A stretch of DNA of 64,000 nt from Streptomyces poonensis (GTDB lineage: Bacteria; Actinomycetota; Actinomycetes; Streptomycetales; Streptomycetaceae). A program made the translations under genes and the position numbers. The DNA is taken from NCBI RefSeq assembly GCF_014650915.1, contig NZ_BMVW01000004.1, forward strand, positions 1-64,000. The letters run 5' to 3'. Shown here one piece after another: positions 37,820-47,941 of the stretch. The notes beneath the pieces were generated by a model that was given only the letters and a program-made list of their open reading frames with translations, had not been told where the DNA came from and did no database searches. The stretch's first letter is position 1. Each line of letters starts with the position of its first letter.

Positions 37820-38308
37820 TCAGTGCCCTCGGCGGGGGCCCGGTGGCAGCGCGGCGGCGGGGAAGTGGTGCGTACCGGTGTGACCGGTGGGCATCCGGCC
37901 CACGGGCTGCCAGACGGATGTCGCCTGGGAGGTGGGGCCGGGCTGCGCCTCGCGCCGGGTGCCGTGCTGGGTGGCGAGGCGCCCGGTCGCGTACGCGGCG
38001 GTGCCGTGGCGGCCGTCGTACGAGCCCGTGGAGCCGGCGGAGCCGGTGGAATACGCGCCTGTGGAGTACGCCCCCGTGGAGTACGACCCATAGGTGCCGC
38101 CGAGGTACGGAGCGATGCCGAAGGCCGTGAAGCCCAGCTCCTCCTCGCCGTGGCGGTCGCCGGGCAGGGCCCGGAAGGACCTGACCCACTCCGCGTAGAG
38201 CGCGTCGTAGATCGGTGTGGCCGAAGGGGGGCCCGAGGGGTCCTGAGCCGGCCGCATGGACGGAATCGGCTGGTAGGACTGGCGGCGGGGGACATCGTAT
38301 GCGTGCAC
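37820..38308 (-). CDS. Hypothetical Streptomyces protein with YSTGA repeats
   Basis: The protein has 162 residues if GTG 38308 is used; ATG 38257 (145 residues) is an equally possible start, and neither has a clear Shine-Dalgarno. The probable conserved core is PSATPIYDALYAEWVRSFRA then LPGDRHGEEELGFTAFG. A Tyr-Ser-Thr-Gly-Ala repeat encoded by three 15-bp units (38046-38090) follows, then a Gly/His-rich tail. No domain, signal or membrane segment is recognised. It is convergent with der. Confidence 0.65.
   Translation of the reverse strand: MHAYDVPRRQSYQPIPSMRPAQDPSGPPSATPIYDALYAEWVRSFRALPGDRHGEEELGFTAFGIAPYLGGTYGSYSTGAYSTGAYSTGSAGSTGSYDGRHGTAAYATGRLATQHGTRREAQPGPTSQATSVWQPVGRMPTGHTGTHHFPAAALPPGPRRGH
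38046..38090 (-). repeat. 15-bp tandem repeat, three copies
   Basis: Three head-to-tail 15-bp units (GTGGARTACGCSCC type on the + strand) encode the repeated YSTGA block of the hypothetical protein. Confidence 0.8.
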
Positions 38309-38517
38309 GTAGGACCAAACGACCCCGCCGCACAAGGGATGCGGGGCCGGCGCGCGGCCGGTCGGATCACCGCCCGTACGGCCCAGCGCCGGTCCGGCGG
38401 TGCGGCCGGACCCGGCCCGGCGGAGTACCGGCCCGGCGGAGCACCGGTCCGGGGCAGCCACCGGTCCGGCGGCGGGGTGGCCGGGCCCGACGTGGCTCAC
38501 AGGACCCGGCGGATCGC

Positions 38518-39291
38518 TCAGGTTCCGGCGAGCGGCAGGGTCGAGGCCACCAGCTTGCCGTTCGCGGCGGCCTTGTCGAGGGCCTCGCGCAGCAGGTCCT
38601 CGCGGGGCTGGCGGCCGATGGAGCCGACCGGTGCGGCGAACAGCAGCACCTGCTGGTGTTTCGCGGCGGCCGCCCGCCAGCTGTCCGCGGCCTGGAGCGG
38701 CTGGTGCGCCTGCCACCAGGCGACCGGCTGGCCGTCGGCGGTACCCGGCTGGAGGATGGCGTGCAGCTGGCCCATGGCGAGCAGCACCGACCAGCCGTGC
38801 AGCACCGGCGGGACGGTGTCGATCCCGCTCAGCGGAACGAAGCCCTGCTCGGTCAGCAGCGGCAGGAAGTCGTCGCCGTCGCCCGGGGTGCCGGGGCGGG
38901 CGATGGGGGCGGTGGGTTCGACCACGAGCGCCGGGTACAACTCGCCGCCGATCAGCACCAGTCCGCTGGTGACGCCGAGCACGGCCTGCTCGGGCGCCGC
39001 CTTGGCGGGTCCGCCGTCGGCCGTGATGGACCGGACGGCGCCCTGCAACTGCTCCTCGGTGACCTGGACGACCTGGGAGGGCAGGCAGGTGGCGTGGGCG
39101 AAGGCGAGGACGGCGGTCTCGTCGCCGATGAACAGCACGGTGCTGGTGCGCTCCTGTTCGGAGTCGCCCGGGGTGCGGCAGGACGTGCAGTCGTAACTGC
39201 CCGGGGCGTTCTCTCCGGCGAGCAGCCGGTCGGCTTCCTCGTCGCCGATCTCGGCACGTACCTCGTCGCTGACGTCGAGCATGCGCGGCAC
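38518..39291 (-). CDS. Conserved hypothetical protein with CxxC motif
   Basis: The protein has 257 residues and begins PRMLDVSDEVRAEIGDEEAD. It holds a YDCTSCRTPGD motif with two cysteines near residue 31, then an alpha/beta domain (FIGDETAVLAFAHATCLPSQ) and a second half with LLTEQGFVPLSGIDTVPPVL. I do not recognise the family; the CxxC could bind metal. GTG 39291 is chosen because GAGGAG lies exactly 6 bases upstream on this strand. The 209-bp gap to the next gene downstream (38309-38517) is made of degenerate GGTCCGGCGG-type GC repeats and seems non-coding. Confidence 0.75.
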   Translation of the reverse strand: MPRMLDVSDEVRAEIGDEEADRLLAGENAPGSYDCTSCRTPGDSEQERTSTVLFIGDETAVLAFAHATCLPSQVVQVTEEQLQGAVRSITADGGPAKAAPEQAVLGVTSGLVLIGGELYPALVVEPTAPIARPGTPGDGDDFLPLLTEQGFVPLSGIDTVPPVLHGWSVLLAMGQLHAILQPGTADGQPVAWWQAHQPLQAADSWRAAAAKHQQVLLFAAPVGSIGRQPREDLLREALDKAAANGKLVASTLPLAGT

Positions 39292-39635
39292 GGGGGGCTC
39301 CTCGGGATGTGGTGCGTGGCGAAAGCCGGGTGGCTCCCGGCCCATGAGCGCGGGGGGTCCCCGGCTCATGCAGAAGACAACGGGCGATCTGTGGCCGGAG
39401 TCACGCCCGAGGGCGAACGGAATCGAACCATCGGGAGCACACGGTGAGGCCCGGGGCGGAATTCATCACTCCATGCCAACTCCGTGCATTCCCAACGAAG
39501 TTGCTCGGGTGAGGTGAGTCACAGATCGCCGGTCTCGATGGCCGACAAATCCGGAAATCGGGCAATGAAGTGGGTGGCCGAAAAAGGACGATACCTTCGG
39601 TAACGGTGAACTGGCCTGTGGGGACAGCGCGCCGG

Positions 39636-40465
<830 letters not shown>

Positions 40466-40487
40466 GCCGCCCCCGGTCCCGGGCACG

Positions 40488-40521
40488 GGGTTCCGCCCGG
40501 CGGGCCGACCGGGCGGAACCC
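40488..40521 (+). terminator. Terminator after the rpf-like gene
   Basis: A perfect 13-bp inverted repeat (40488-40500 with 40509-40521) with an 8-base loop lies 22 bp after the stop codon. The remainder of the 402-bp gap (40466-40867) holds no feature I can support. Confidence 0.75.
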
Positions 40522-40867
40522 TCGTGAACGCCGGCGATCCCTGCGGGCCGTCGGATCAGCACAGTTCGACCGCCTCGCCGGCGAACACCAAGGAGCCGCG
40601 GTGCATTCGGGCGCCGCGGCTCCGCGCTGTTCCCGGTGAGTCGTGCCACGGACCGTGACCGCCGCGCGGAAGGCGTGGCGGGTGCGGGCCGCTGACCAGC
40701 AACCACGATCAGGGCGCGCGAATGGTTCCCGAAATGGGCTACCGATCGCGCAACTGTTCTGGAACAAAGTGGTGATGGAGCCCAACCGGGGGCGGCTGTC
40801 CCGGGTCTCACCGAACGGCAGGTGGACGAGAACTGGACGCAGGGGGAACAGGGGGTTCGGGGGACCT

Positions 40868-42130
40868 ATGCAGATTTCTTTCCTCATACACAACGCGTAC
40901 GGCATCGGGGGGACGATCCGGACCACGTACAACCTGGCCAACACGCTCGCCGAGCAGCACGACGTCGAGATCGTCTCCGTCTTCCGCCACCGCGAGAAGC
41001 CGGTCTTCGCACCCGATCCACGGGTCCGTATGCGGGACCTCGTCGACATCCGCGCGGGCGGGGCCGACGCCGGTGACCCGGAACTCGACCGCCCGGCCCG
41101 TGTGTTCCCGCGCGCGGACGGCCGGTACAAGCAGTACAGCGCTCTCAGCGACCGGCGCATCGCCGAGCACCTCGCCACGGTCGACGCCGACGTCGTGGTG
41201 GGCACCCGGCCCGGTCTGAACGTGCACATCGCCCGCCAGACCCGCCGGGGACCGATCCGGGTGGGACAGGAGCACCTCACGCTCGACAACCACTCCGCGC
41301 GTCTGCGGGCCACGCTGCGCGACGCGTACCCGCGCCTCGACGCGCTGACCACGACCACGGAGGCGGACGCCCGCTCGTACCGGAACACGATGCGGCTGCC
41401 CGGCGTCCAGGTGCGGGCCGTGCCCAATCCGGTGCCCGCGCCGGCGATCGAGCCGGCGGACGGTTCCGGCCAGTGGGTGGTCGCGGCCGGGCGGCTGGCC
41501 CCCGTCAAACGGTACGACCTGCTCGTCCGCGCCTTCGACAAGGTCCGCGAGCAGCGCCCCGACTGGCGTCTGAGGATCTACGGCGGCGGTGGCCAGAAGG
41601 GCAAACTCCGGGCGCTGATAGACGAGTTAGGCCTGTACAACCACGTCTATCTCATGGGTCCCGCCCATCCCATCGAGCCGGAATGGGTCAAGGGCTCCAT
41701 CGCCGCCGTCACCTCCAGCATGGAGTCCTTCGGCATGACGATCGTCGAGGCCATGCGCTGCGGACTGCCCGTGGTCTCCACGGACTGCCCGCACGGCCCC
41801 GGCGAGATCATCGACGACGGCGTCGACGGCCGTCTCGTCCAGGTGAACAATGCCGACGCCGTCGCCGGCGGACTGCTCGAACTGATCGACAACGGCGCCC
41901 TGCGGCAGCAGATGGCGCACGCTGCCCTCAAGAACTCCGGGCGCTTCGACCCGTCCCGCATCGCCGAGCACTACGAGTCGCTCTTCGCCGCACTGGTCGC
42001 ACGCGGCGGCGGCACGTTCGGGGGCCGGCTGCGCGGTTCACTGCACCGCACCCGGGGCGCCCTGCTCGAAGGCGCCTACACCGTCCGGGACGCCGGACGC
42101 AGGGCCCTCAGGAAGGGAGGCACCGCATGA
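40868..42130 (+). CDS. Glycosyltransferase family 4
   Basis: The protein has 420 residues. The N-terminal lobe begins ISFLIHNAYGIGGTIRTTYN (Gly-rich acceptor loop), and the C-terminal donor lobe contains VAAGRLAPVKRYDLLVRAF and the EX7E-type stretch SSMESFGMTIVEAMRCGLPV. It probably adds a sugar to a cell-surface polymer precursor on the cytosolic side. ATG 40868 is preceded by a G-rich stretch; the open frame reaches 40643 without a better start. It overlaps the following hypothetical by 4 bases (ATGA). Confidence 0.9.
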   Translation: MQISFLIHNAYGIGGTIRTTYNLANTLAEQHDVEIVSVFRHREKPVFAPDPRVRMRDLVDIRAGGADAGDPELDRPARVFPRADGRYKQYSALSDRRIAEHLATVDADVVVGTRPGLNVHIARQTRRGPIRVGQEHLTLDNHSARLRATLRDAYPRLDALTTTTEADARSYRNTMRLPGVQVRAVPNPVPAPAIEPADGSGQWVVAAGRLAPVKRYDLLVRAFDKVREQRPDWRLRIYGGGGQKGKLRALIDELGLYNHVYLMGPAHPIEPEWVKGSIAAVTSSMESFGMTIVEAMRCGLPVVSTDCPHGPGEIIDDGVDGRLVQVNNADAVAGGLLELIDNGALRQQMAHAALKNSGRFDPSRIAEHYESLFAALVARGGGTFGGRLRGSLHRTRGALLEGAYTVRDAGRRALRKGGTA

Positions 42131-42912
42131 GCGCGCCGGCTCCGCGCGCCGACTGCGTCGCCGACCCCGAGGGCGGCCTCACCTTCGCCGTCACCGCTCC
42201 CGGCGGGCCCGGTCCCGCCCACCTGGTGCTGCGGCTGCGGGGCGGCGAGCAGGAGACCCGCCTGCCGCTCACCCCGGCGGGCACCGGCCGGCTGAGGTGC
42301 GCGCTGCCCGGCGACGCCGAACTCCCCGAGGGCCGCTGGGACGTCTACGTCCAGACGGCCGACGGCGCGCCGCGGCGCCTGCTGCCCGGCCTGAACGACC
42401 TGCGCCGGCTGGTCGACCGGGTCCCCGGCGGTGCCGGCGGCCGGGTCGCCGTCCGCATCCCGTACGCGACCAAGTACGGCAACCTCAGCGTTCGCAGCTG
42501 GCTGCGTGCCCCGCACGCCGAGGCCGGTGACCTCCATGTCGGCGGTGACGGCCTGGGGGTGAGCGGCCGGGTGTACGGCACGTCGCTCACCGAGGACGCG
42601 TACGTCGAGGCGGTGGACCGGGAGGGTGCGGCATCCGTGGCGCGTGCCGGGCTGAGCGCCGACGGGGACGCGTTCCACTGCACCGTGGCGTACGGAGCGC
42701 CGGCGCCCGGTGTCCTGGACCTGTGGCTGCGGCCGGTGGGCGAGGCGGGACCGCGGGTGCGGATCGCGCGGCTGCTGGACGACGTCGCCGACAAGAAACT
42801 CGTCTTCGTCTACCCCGGGGTGGCCCTGAAGACGGACCACGGCCCGGTGGTGGCCGTGCCGTACTACACGACCGACAACGACCTCTCGGTGGCGGTCACC
42901 AAGGCGGACTGA
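42127..42912 (+). CDS. Hypothetical protein coupled to the glycosyltransferase
   Basis: The protein has 261 residues with no signal or membrane segment. It reads as mainly beta strands, with repeats such as HLVLRLRGGEQETRLPL and VYVQTADGAPRRLLPGLNDL, ending in VAVPYYTTDNDLSVAVTKAD. I do not recognise a named domain; similar genes beside GT4 genes in streptomycetes are labelled transferase. The start ATG 42127 overlaps the glycosyltransferase stop by 4 bases, so the two proteins probably work together on the same glycan. It ends at a shared terminator with ctaD. Confidence 0.75.
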   Translation: MSAPAPRADCVADPEGGLTFAVTAPGGPGPAHLVLRLRGGEQETRLPLTPAGTGRLRCALPGDAELPEGRWDVYVQTADGAPRRLLPGLNDLRRLVDRVPGGAGGRVAVRIPYATKYGNLSVRSWLRAPHAEAGDLHVGGDGLGVSGRVYGTSLTEDAYVEAVDREGAASVARAGLSADGDAFHCTVAYGAPAPGVLDLWLRPVGEAGPRVRIARLLDDVADKKLVFVYPGVALKTDHGPVVAVPYYTTDNDLSVAVTKAD

Positions 42913-42933
42913 CGGAGGGCGGCGCCCCCGGAC

Positions 42934-42965
42934 GGCGCCCCGGACGGCCGCCGTCCCGGGGCGCC
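42934..42965. terminator. Bidirectional terminator, hypothetical/ctaD convergence
   Basis: A perfect 10-bp GC inverted repeat (42934-42943 with 42956-42965) with a 12-base loop lies in the 64-bp space between the two convergent stop codons. It has no T tract. Confidence 0.6.
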
Positions 42966-42976
42966 GGACAGACTTC

Positions 42977-44707
42977 TCAGAACGGCTCGCGACCGTCCGT
43001 CGGCCGTTCCTGGCCGATGTGGATCTGCGGGCTCCCCTCCTGGCCGGAGCGGGTCTGCGGCGGTGTGATCGCGGCGAACGCGGGATGGTGCAGGTCGAAC
43101 GCCGGGGACTCGGAGCGGACCCGGGGCAGCGTGACGAAGTTGTGCCGCGGCGGCGGGCACGAGGTCGCCCACTCCAGCGACCGCCCGAAGCCCCAGGGGT
43201 CGTCCACGCCGACCTTCTTCCCGTACTTGGCGGTCCTCCAGACGTTGTGGAGGAACGGCAGGGTCGACAGGCCCAGCAGGAACGCGCCGATCGTCGAGAG
43301 CATGTTGAGCGCCGTGAAACCGTCGGCGGCCAGGTAGTCCGCGTACCGCCGGGGCATGCCCTCCGCGCCCAGCCAGTGCTGCACCAGGAACGTGGTGTGG
43401 AAGCCGACGAAGAGCGTCCAGAAGTGCATCTTGCCGAGCCGCTCGTCGAGCATCTTGCCGGTGAACTTCGGCCACCAGAAGTAGAACCCGGCGAAGGTCG
43501 CGAAGACGACCGTGCCGAAGACGACGTAGTGGAAGTGCGCCACGACGAAGTAGGTGTCCGTGACGTGGAAGTCCAGCGGCGGCGAGGCCAGGATCACCCC
43601 GGTCAGCCCGCCGAACAGGAACGTCACCAGGAATCCGGTCGCCCACAGCATCGGCGTCTCGAAGGACAGCGACCCCCTGAGCATGGTGCCGGTCCAGTTG
43701 AAGAACTTCACGCCCGTCGGGATGGCGATCAGGAACGTCATGAAGGAGAAGAACGGCAGCAGTACCGCGCCCGTGGCGAACATGTGGTGGGCCCACACCA
43801 CCATCGAGAGCCCGGTGATCGCCATGGTCGCGCCGACCAGCGTCAGATAACCGAAGATCGGTTTCCGGCTGAACACCGGGATGATCTCCGTGACGATCCC
43901 GAAGAACGGCAGCGCGATGATGTACACCTCGGGATGGCCGAAGAACCAGAACAGGTGCTGCCACAGCAGCGCCCCGCCGTTCTCCGGCGCGAACACCACC
44001 GCGCCGAACCGCCGGTCCGCCTCCAGCACCAGCAGCGCGGCCGCCAGCACCGGGAACGCCATCAGGATCAGGATCGACGTGAACAGCGTGTTCCAGACGA
44101 AGATCGGCATCCGGAACATCGTCATGCCCGGGGCGCGCATGCCGATGATGGTGGTGATGAAGTTGACCGCGCCGAGGATCGTGCCGAACCCGGAGAGCGC
44201 GAGCCCCATGATCCACAGATCGGGTCCGATGCCCGGTGACCGCTCGGGACCACTGAGCGGGGTGTAGGCGGTCCAGCCGAAGTCGGCGGCCCCCGACGGG
44301 GTCAGCAGCGAGCCGAGCACGATCAGGCCGCCGAAGAGGAAGAACCAGTACGACAGCATGTTCAGCCGGGGGAAGGCGACATCGGGCGCGCCTATCTGCA
44401 GCGGCATGATCTCGTTGGCGAACCCGGCGAACGTGGGCGTCGCGAAGAGCAGCAGCATCACCGTGCCGTGCACGGTGAACAGCTGGTTGTACTGCTCGCT
44501 GCTCATCAGCTGCAGGCCGGGACGGCCGAGCTCCGCCCGCATCAGCAGCGCCATCACACCGGCGACCAGGAAGAAGGCGAACGAGGTGATGAGGTAGAGA
44601 TGCCCGATCTTCTTGTGGTCCGTCGTCGTCAGCCAGTCGACCACCACTCGCCCCGGCCGCCTCGCCGCCACGGGTGGCGCCGTCGCCTGCGCGGTGTCCG
44701 TGCCCAT
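42977..44707 (-). CDS. ctaD: Cytochrome c oxidase subunit I, orphan copy
   Basis: The protein has 576 residues with about 12 membrane helices. It contains the low-spin haem His in [12 protein letters not shown], the copper-B His with the cross-linked Tyr in [13 protein letters not shown] and the haem a3 His in [11 protein letters not shown]. It is the catalytic core of an aa3-type oxidase in the cytoplasmic membrane. Unlike the main ctaD, no ctaC, ctaE or qcr genes are adjacent, so it is a second, stand-alone copy that must borrow other subunits. ATG 44707 follows AAGGGG. The 401-bp upstream gap (44708-45108) contains no gene. Confidence 0.95.
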   Translation of the reverse strand: MGTDTAQATAPPVAARRPGRVVVDWLTTTDHKKIGHLYLITSFAFFLVAGVMALLMRAELGRPGLQLMSSEQYNQLFTVHGTVMLLLFATPTFAGFANEIMPLQIGAPDVAFPRLNMLSYWFFLFGGLIVLGSLLTPSGAADFGWTAYTPLSGPERSPGIGPDLWIMGLALSGFGTILGAVNFITTIIGMRAPGMTMFRMPIFVWNTLFTSILILMAFPVLAAALLVLEADRRFGAVVFAPENGGALLWQHLFWFFGHPEVYIIALPFFGIVTEIIPVFSRKPIFGYLTLVGATMAITGLSMVVWAHHMFATGAVLLPFFSFMTFLIAIPTGVKFFNWTGTMLRGSLSFETPMLWATGFLVTFLFGGLTGVILASPPLDFHVTDTYFVVAHFHYVVFGTVVFATFAGFYFWWPKFTGKMLDERLGKMHFWTLFVGFHTTFLVQHWLGAEGMPRRYADYLAADGFTALNMLSTIGAFLLGLSTLPFLHNVWRTAKYGKKVGVDDPWGFGRSLEWATSCPPPRHNFVTLPRVRSESPAFDLHHPAFAAITPPQTRSGQEGSPQIHIGQERPTDGREPF

Positions 44708-45096
44708 CGCTCGCCCCTTCGCTGTCGCGTCCCGGGCCTGCTGGAAGCTCCCGCCATGATGCGCGCACCGTCCGGCGCTCCGACAGGGGGCGTACGAAGG
44801 CAGTGTGCGGGAGCCGTGTCTTTGCTGTGCGGTTCCGCTTCCGCGACGGCCGGCAATCGACAGGGGAAAACAGCGGTCCGTTCGACGGTTCCGCCTTTTT
44901 CACGCGGTTATTCGGGAACGGCCGTGGACCGGTCGCCAATTACGGACGGCGAGACAGGGGACTTGTACCCGACCGCCCGTACGTGTGAACCGGTTGGGTC
45001 GAAACGGGTGTCGCGATTCTGTGACACAAGTGTGATCGCCGGACGACAGTGACCCTTCGTGGCGGTACCGGGCTTCCCCGCTCGCGGGCCGCGGCC

Positions 45097-45102
45097 TACC
45101 GT
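45097..45102 (+). promoter_or_regulatory. -10 element of a probable leaderless promoter (I78 gene)
   Basis: TACCGT fits TANNNT and lies 6 bases before ATG 45109, which has no Shine-Dalgarno. The same arrangement recurs at other genes in this window. Confidence 0.45.
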
Positions 45103-45108
45103 GGCGTC

Positions 45109-45324
45109 ATGGCACCCATTCCCACCCCGCCCCCAGAGCCCCAGGACAGCCCGGACGCCTATGTGGGCCTCGACGAGCGGAGCGCCGAGCGCCGTGCCCG
45201 CGAGCGCGGCTGGTCCACCGTCAGGTCGCTGCCGCCGGGCGCGATCATCACCATGGAGTACCGCGTGGGCCGGCTCAACTTCGAGGTGCGGGACGGCCGG
45301 GTGACGCGCTGCTGGAAGGGCTGA
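45109..45324 (+). CDS. I78-family peptidase inhibitor
   Basis: The 71-residue protein has no signal peptide. After a Pro-rich start it carries YVGLDERSAERRARERGWST then RSLPPGAIITMEYRVGRLNF, matching the I78 inhibitor fold of about 60 residues, whose binding loop blocks serine proteases. It may protect the cytosol from its own proteases; two secreted S1 proteases are encoded ~11 kb away, but a direct link is only a possibility. ATG 45109 is likely leaderless. It ends 16 bp before a 21-bp terminator stem. Confidence 0.82.
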   Translation: MAPIPTPPPEPQDSPDAYVGLDERSAERRARERGWSTVRSLPPGAIITMEYRVGRLNFEVRDGRVTRCWKG

Positions 45325-45340
45325 GCGACCGTCACGACGG

Positions 45341-45387
45341 CGACGGCGAAGGCCCGGCTCCTCGGGGGAGCCGGGCCTTCGCCGTCG
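45341..45387. terminator. Strong bidirectional hairpin terminator
   Basis: A perfect 21-bp inverted repeat (45341-45361 with 45367-45387) with a 5-base loop lies between the I78 gene and the convergent PAP2 gene. It is the longest perfect stem that I see in the window. Confidence 0.85.
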
Positions 45388-45433
45388 TGCGCGGGGGGCG
45401 GGGTGGTGCGTACCGGACCCCCGTTGTCTCGTG

Positions 45434-46474
45434 TCAGGCCAGCGGGCGGGCCGAAGTCGTCGTGCTGCGCGGCACTCTGTCCGAGTGCGGCGGACGGCGG
45501 CTGCCGCCCGGAGTGACCGGCGACCGCTCCGAACGCGGTGTGTGCGGTCCCGGCGCGAGATGCGGCGGCCGGGTGGACCGTGCCGCGACGGACGGGTCGC
45601 GGGCCGTGGCCGGCTCCTGTGCGGGACCCCGCCGTGTGGCCGCGGGCCCGGGTACGGGTGCGGGCGCGGCCACGGGCGGGGCGGCCGGGGCGGCCGGAGC
45701 GGCCGCCGTACGGCGGGACCGGACGCGCAGACGGTCGCGCAGCGAGAAGATCCAGGCCTCGGCGCGGGCGATCAGCGGCTCGAACCAGGGCAGCGCGAGC
45801 AGGATCAGCAGACCGGCGACCCAGCCCAGCATGACGTCGCTCAGCCAGTGCGTGCCGAGGTAGACCGTGGTGAGGCCCACGCCGAGCGAGATCACGGCGG
45901 AGAGGGTGGACAGCCAGCGCCGTGCCCTCGGCGTGGACGCCAGATAGGCGAGGATGCCCCAGGTCACCACGGCGTTCGCGGTGTGGCCCGAAGGAAATAT
46001 GTCGCCGCCCAGCCACATCTCGTTGGAGCCGATCTCGGTCGCGTAGTGCGGTCCGAGGCGGCCCATGCCGAGCTTGGCGGCGCCGACCGTGAGGTTCAGC
46101 AGCAGCAGGGACACACCGAGCGCGAGCATCGGGCGCAGGGTGTGCTGCCGCCACGAGCGCCAGCCCAGCCAGGCCGCCACCATCACGGCGGTGGGCCCGC
46201 GCTGGCCCAGGACCACGTAGTAGTCGAGGAACGCGTGCACCTCCGGCCACTGCTGGTACGGCCGGAAGAACATCAGCTGCCAGTCGAGCCGGACCAGCCA
46301 CGAGGTGATGAGCACGGCCCACACGATGGCCGCGTAGAAGGCCAGGGTGGCGGAGAAGAGCACGACCCGGTGCCGGCTCATCACCGGCACGTCGATGTGG
46401 GCCGGCCGTTCCGGCTCGCGGTCCAACCGGGAGAAGACCCGCTCCAGACGAGTCAGCGATCGTTCGGTACGCAC
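45434..46474 (-). CDS. PAP2-family membrane phosphatase
   Basis: The protein has 346 residues. About six membrane helices fill residues 35-245, with the phosphatase motifs KLGMGRLGP, PSGHT and GTHWLSDV (the catalytic His residues are in the last two). The first motif is a shortened form of the usual KX6RP. Residues ~260-346 are a Pro/Ala/Arg-rich cytosolic or extracytosolic tail. PAP2 enzymes dephosphorylate lipid phosphates such as undecaprenyl pyrophosphate or phosphatidate. The GTG 46474 lies 8 bases after a -10-like TAACGT on this strand, suggesting a leaderless message. Confidence 0.88.
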   Translation of the reverse strand: MRTERSLTRLERVFSRLDREPERPAHIDVPVMSRHRVVLFSATLAFYAAIVWAVLITSWLVRLDWQLMFFRPYQQWPEVHAFLDYYVVLGQRGPTAVMVAAWLGWRSWRQHTLRPMLALGVSLLLLNLTVGAAKLGMGRLGPHYATEIGSNEMWLGGDIFPSGHTANAVVTWGILAYLASTPRARRWLSTLSAVISLGVGLTTVYLGTHWLSDVMLGWVAGLLILLALPWFEPLIARAEAWIFSLRDRLRVRSRRTAAAPAAPAAPPVAAPAPVPGPAATRRGPAQEPATARDPSVAARSTRPPHLAPGPHTPRSERSPVTPGGSRRPPHSDRVPRSTTTSARPLA

Positions 46475-46482
46475 GTCAATCG

Positions 46483-46488
46483 ACGTTA
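46483..46488 (-). promoter_or_regulatory. -10 element of the PAP2 gene, probably leaderless
   Basis: On the minus strand TAACGT lies 8 bases before GTG 46474, and no Shine-Dalgarno is present. The upstream 46475-46732 gap includes a ~180-bp stretch of only about 49% G+C (46501-46680). Confidence 0.4.
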
Positions 46489-46732
46489 CAGGGAGTGAGC
46501 TCCGATCCGGTCCGATTCACTCGGTTTGTGATGACGATGTGATGTGGGAAACCTCTCAGGTCGTGGTTTATTTTCATGGAATCCCTAATCAACCAGGGGT
46601 TGCGCCTGCAATTCCACTGTGTATTCGGCACTCTGGTTTCGGTGTGCTTTTCAATTCGTTCACCGAATGCTGGCGTTGATTTACCCGGGCGCTCACGGAG
46701 CGCGCACGGCCCGGCCGGGCACGACCGGGGCG

Positions 46733-47941
46733 TCACGGCGGGCCGGAGCCGTTCAGCCAGAACGCTCCGTAGAGCGCCGACCCCGCCGCGACCGCCGCGA
46801 CGAGCGCCGCCGACCGGCCGGTCCGCAGCCGGGCCAGGGCCACGGCGAGGGGCAGGAGGAGGGGGAAGGCGGGCATCAGCAGGCGCGGCTTCGAGCCGAA
46901 GTAGCCCGAGGCGCACAGGGCGAGCACCACGACCACTCCCGTATAGACGAGCAGCGGCAGCGGCTGCCCCTGCCGGACGCCCGCGACGTACAGACAGACG
47001 ACCAGTACGACGCCGGCGACGAGACCCACGCCGGCGAGCGCCGACGGGAACGACGTGAACTGCCCGGCGACGAACCGCGCGAAGGCGCGCCCGCCGTCGA
47101 AGCCGTTGCCCCAGCCCGCCTGGACGTCGAGATAGCCCAGCGGACCTCCGCCGCTGCGGTGCCCGACCCACAGCGCGTATCCGGCGGCCCCCAGAGGCGC
47201 GAGGAGCATGCCGAGGGCGCGCCGTACGACGGAAGTGCCGTGCGGCGCTCCCGTGCTTCCGTCCCACACGAACGGAGGAGGCCGGTTCCCGTCCCCCGCG
47301 AGCGCGCGGCGCTCCCGTACGTACGAGGCGATGGCCGCCGCCCACACCGCCGCGGCCACCGCGGCGCCCACCGGACGGGTCAGCCCGGCGAGCGCGGACA
47401 GCGCGCCCGCGGTGATCCAGCGGCCGGTCAGCACCGCGTACAGCGCCCACGCCGCCAGCGCTGTGAACAGCGACTCGGTGTACGCCATCGACTGCACGAT
47501 CCCGACCGGCAGGACGGCCCACAGCAGCACCGCGCAGATCCCGGCCCGGCGCCCGTACAGGTGGTCGGCGACGGCGAAGATCCCCCAGGCGGCGGCGAGG
47601 GAGGCGAGCGAGGAGACGAGCAGGCCCGCGTCCGCGTACGACAGCGGGGTCACCGCCGACACGGCCCGCTCCAGCCAGGGCAGCAGCGGGAAGAAGGCCA
47701 GATTCGAGTGCACGTCCCCGTTGGGGAGGCGGACCTCGTAGCCGTAGCCGAGATCGGCGACGCGCACGTACCAGAGTGAGTCCCAGCGGGCCGTCAGCAG
47801 TGTGTGCGCGCTCTTGTCACGCGCCGCGCTCCACACGGCGAGGACCACCAGGCCCAGGGCGCGCACCGCGGCGTACCCGAGGAGCGCGGGAACGGCCCCG
47901 CGCAACGGGGGCGGAGCCGGGCGCGTGTCGAAAACGGTCAT
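46733..47941 (-). CDS. Membrane mannosyltransferase, Gpi18/PIG-V-like
   Basis: The protein has 402 residues with about ten membrane helices. After the first helix it has TARWDSLWYVRVADLGYGY, the RWDSxWY-xx-G signature of the Gpi18/PIG-V group of GT-C enzymes, and ESLFTALAAWALYAV as the next conserved segment. GT-C enzymes use polyprenyl-phosphate sugars at the outer face of the membrane, so this may glycosylate a lipid or protein there. Start ATG 47941 is chosen because residues upstream in the frame are Arg/Pro-rich and unlike a membrane-protein start. It is divergent from the MFS gene. Confidence 0.83.
   Translation of the reverse strand: MTVFDTRPAPPPLRGAVPALLGYAAVRALGLVVLAVWSAARDKSAHTLLTARWDSLWYVRVADLGYGYEVRLPNGDVHSNLAFFPLLPWLERAVSAVTPLSYADAGLLVSSLASLAAAWGIFAVADHLYGRRAGICAVLLWAVLPVGIVQSMAYTESLFTALAAWALYAVLTGRWITAGALSALAGLTRPVGAAVAAAVWAAAIASYVRERRALAGDGNRPPPFVWDGSTGAPHGTSVVRRALGMLLAPLGAAGYALWVGHRSGGGPLGYLDVQAGWGNGFDGGRAFARFVAGQFTSFPSALAGVGLVAGVVLVVCLYVAGVRQGQPLPLLVYTGVVVVLALCASGYFGSKPRLLMPAFPLLLPLAVALARLRTGRSAALVAAVAAGSALYGAFWLNGSGPP

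Noticed and set aside
44984..45035. Rex operator before ctaD
   Set aside because: Only one half-site (TGTGAAC) matches; the second half is absent, so it is mentioned only as a weak idea and not annotated as a feature.
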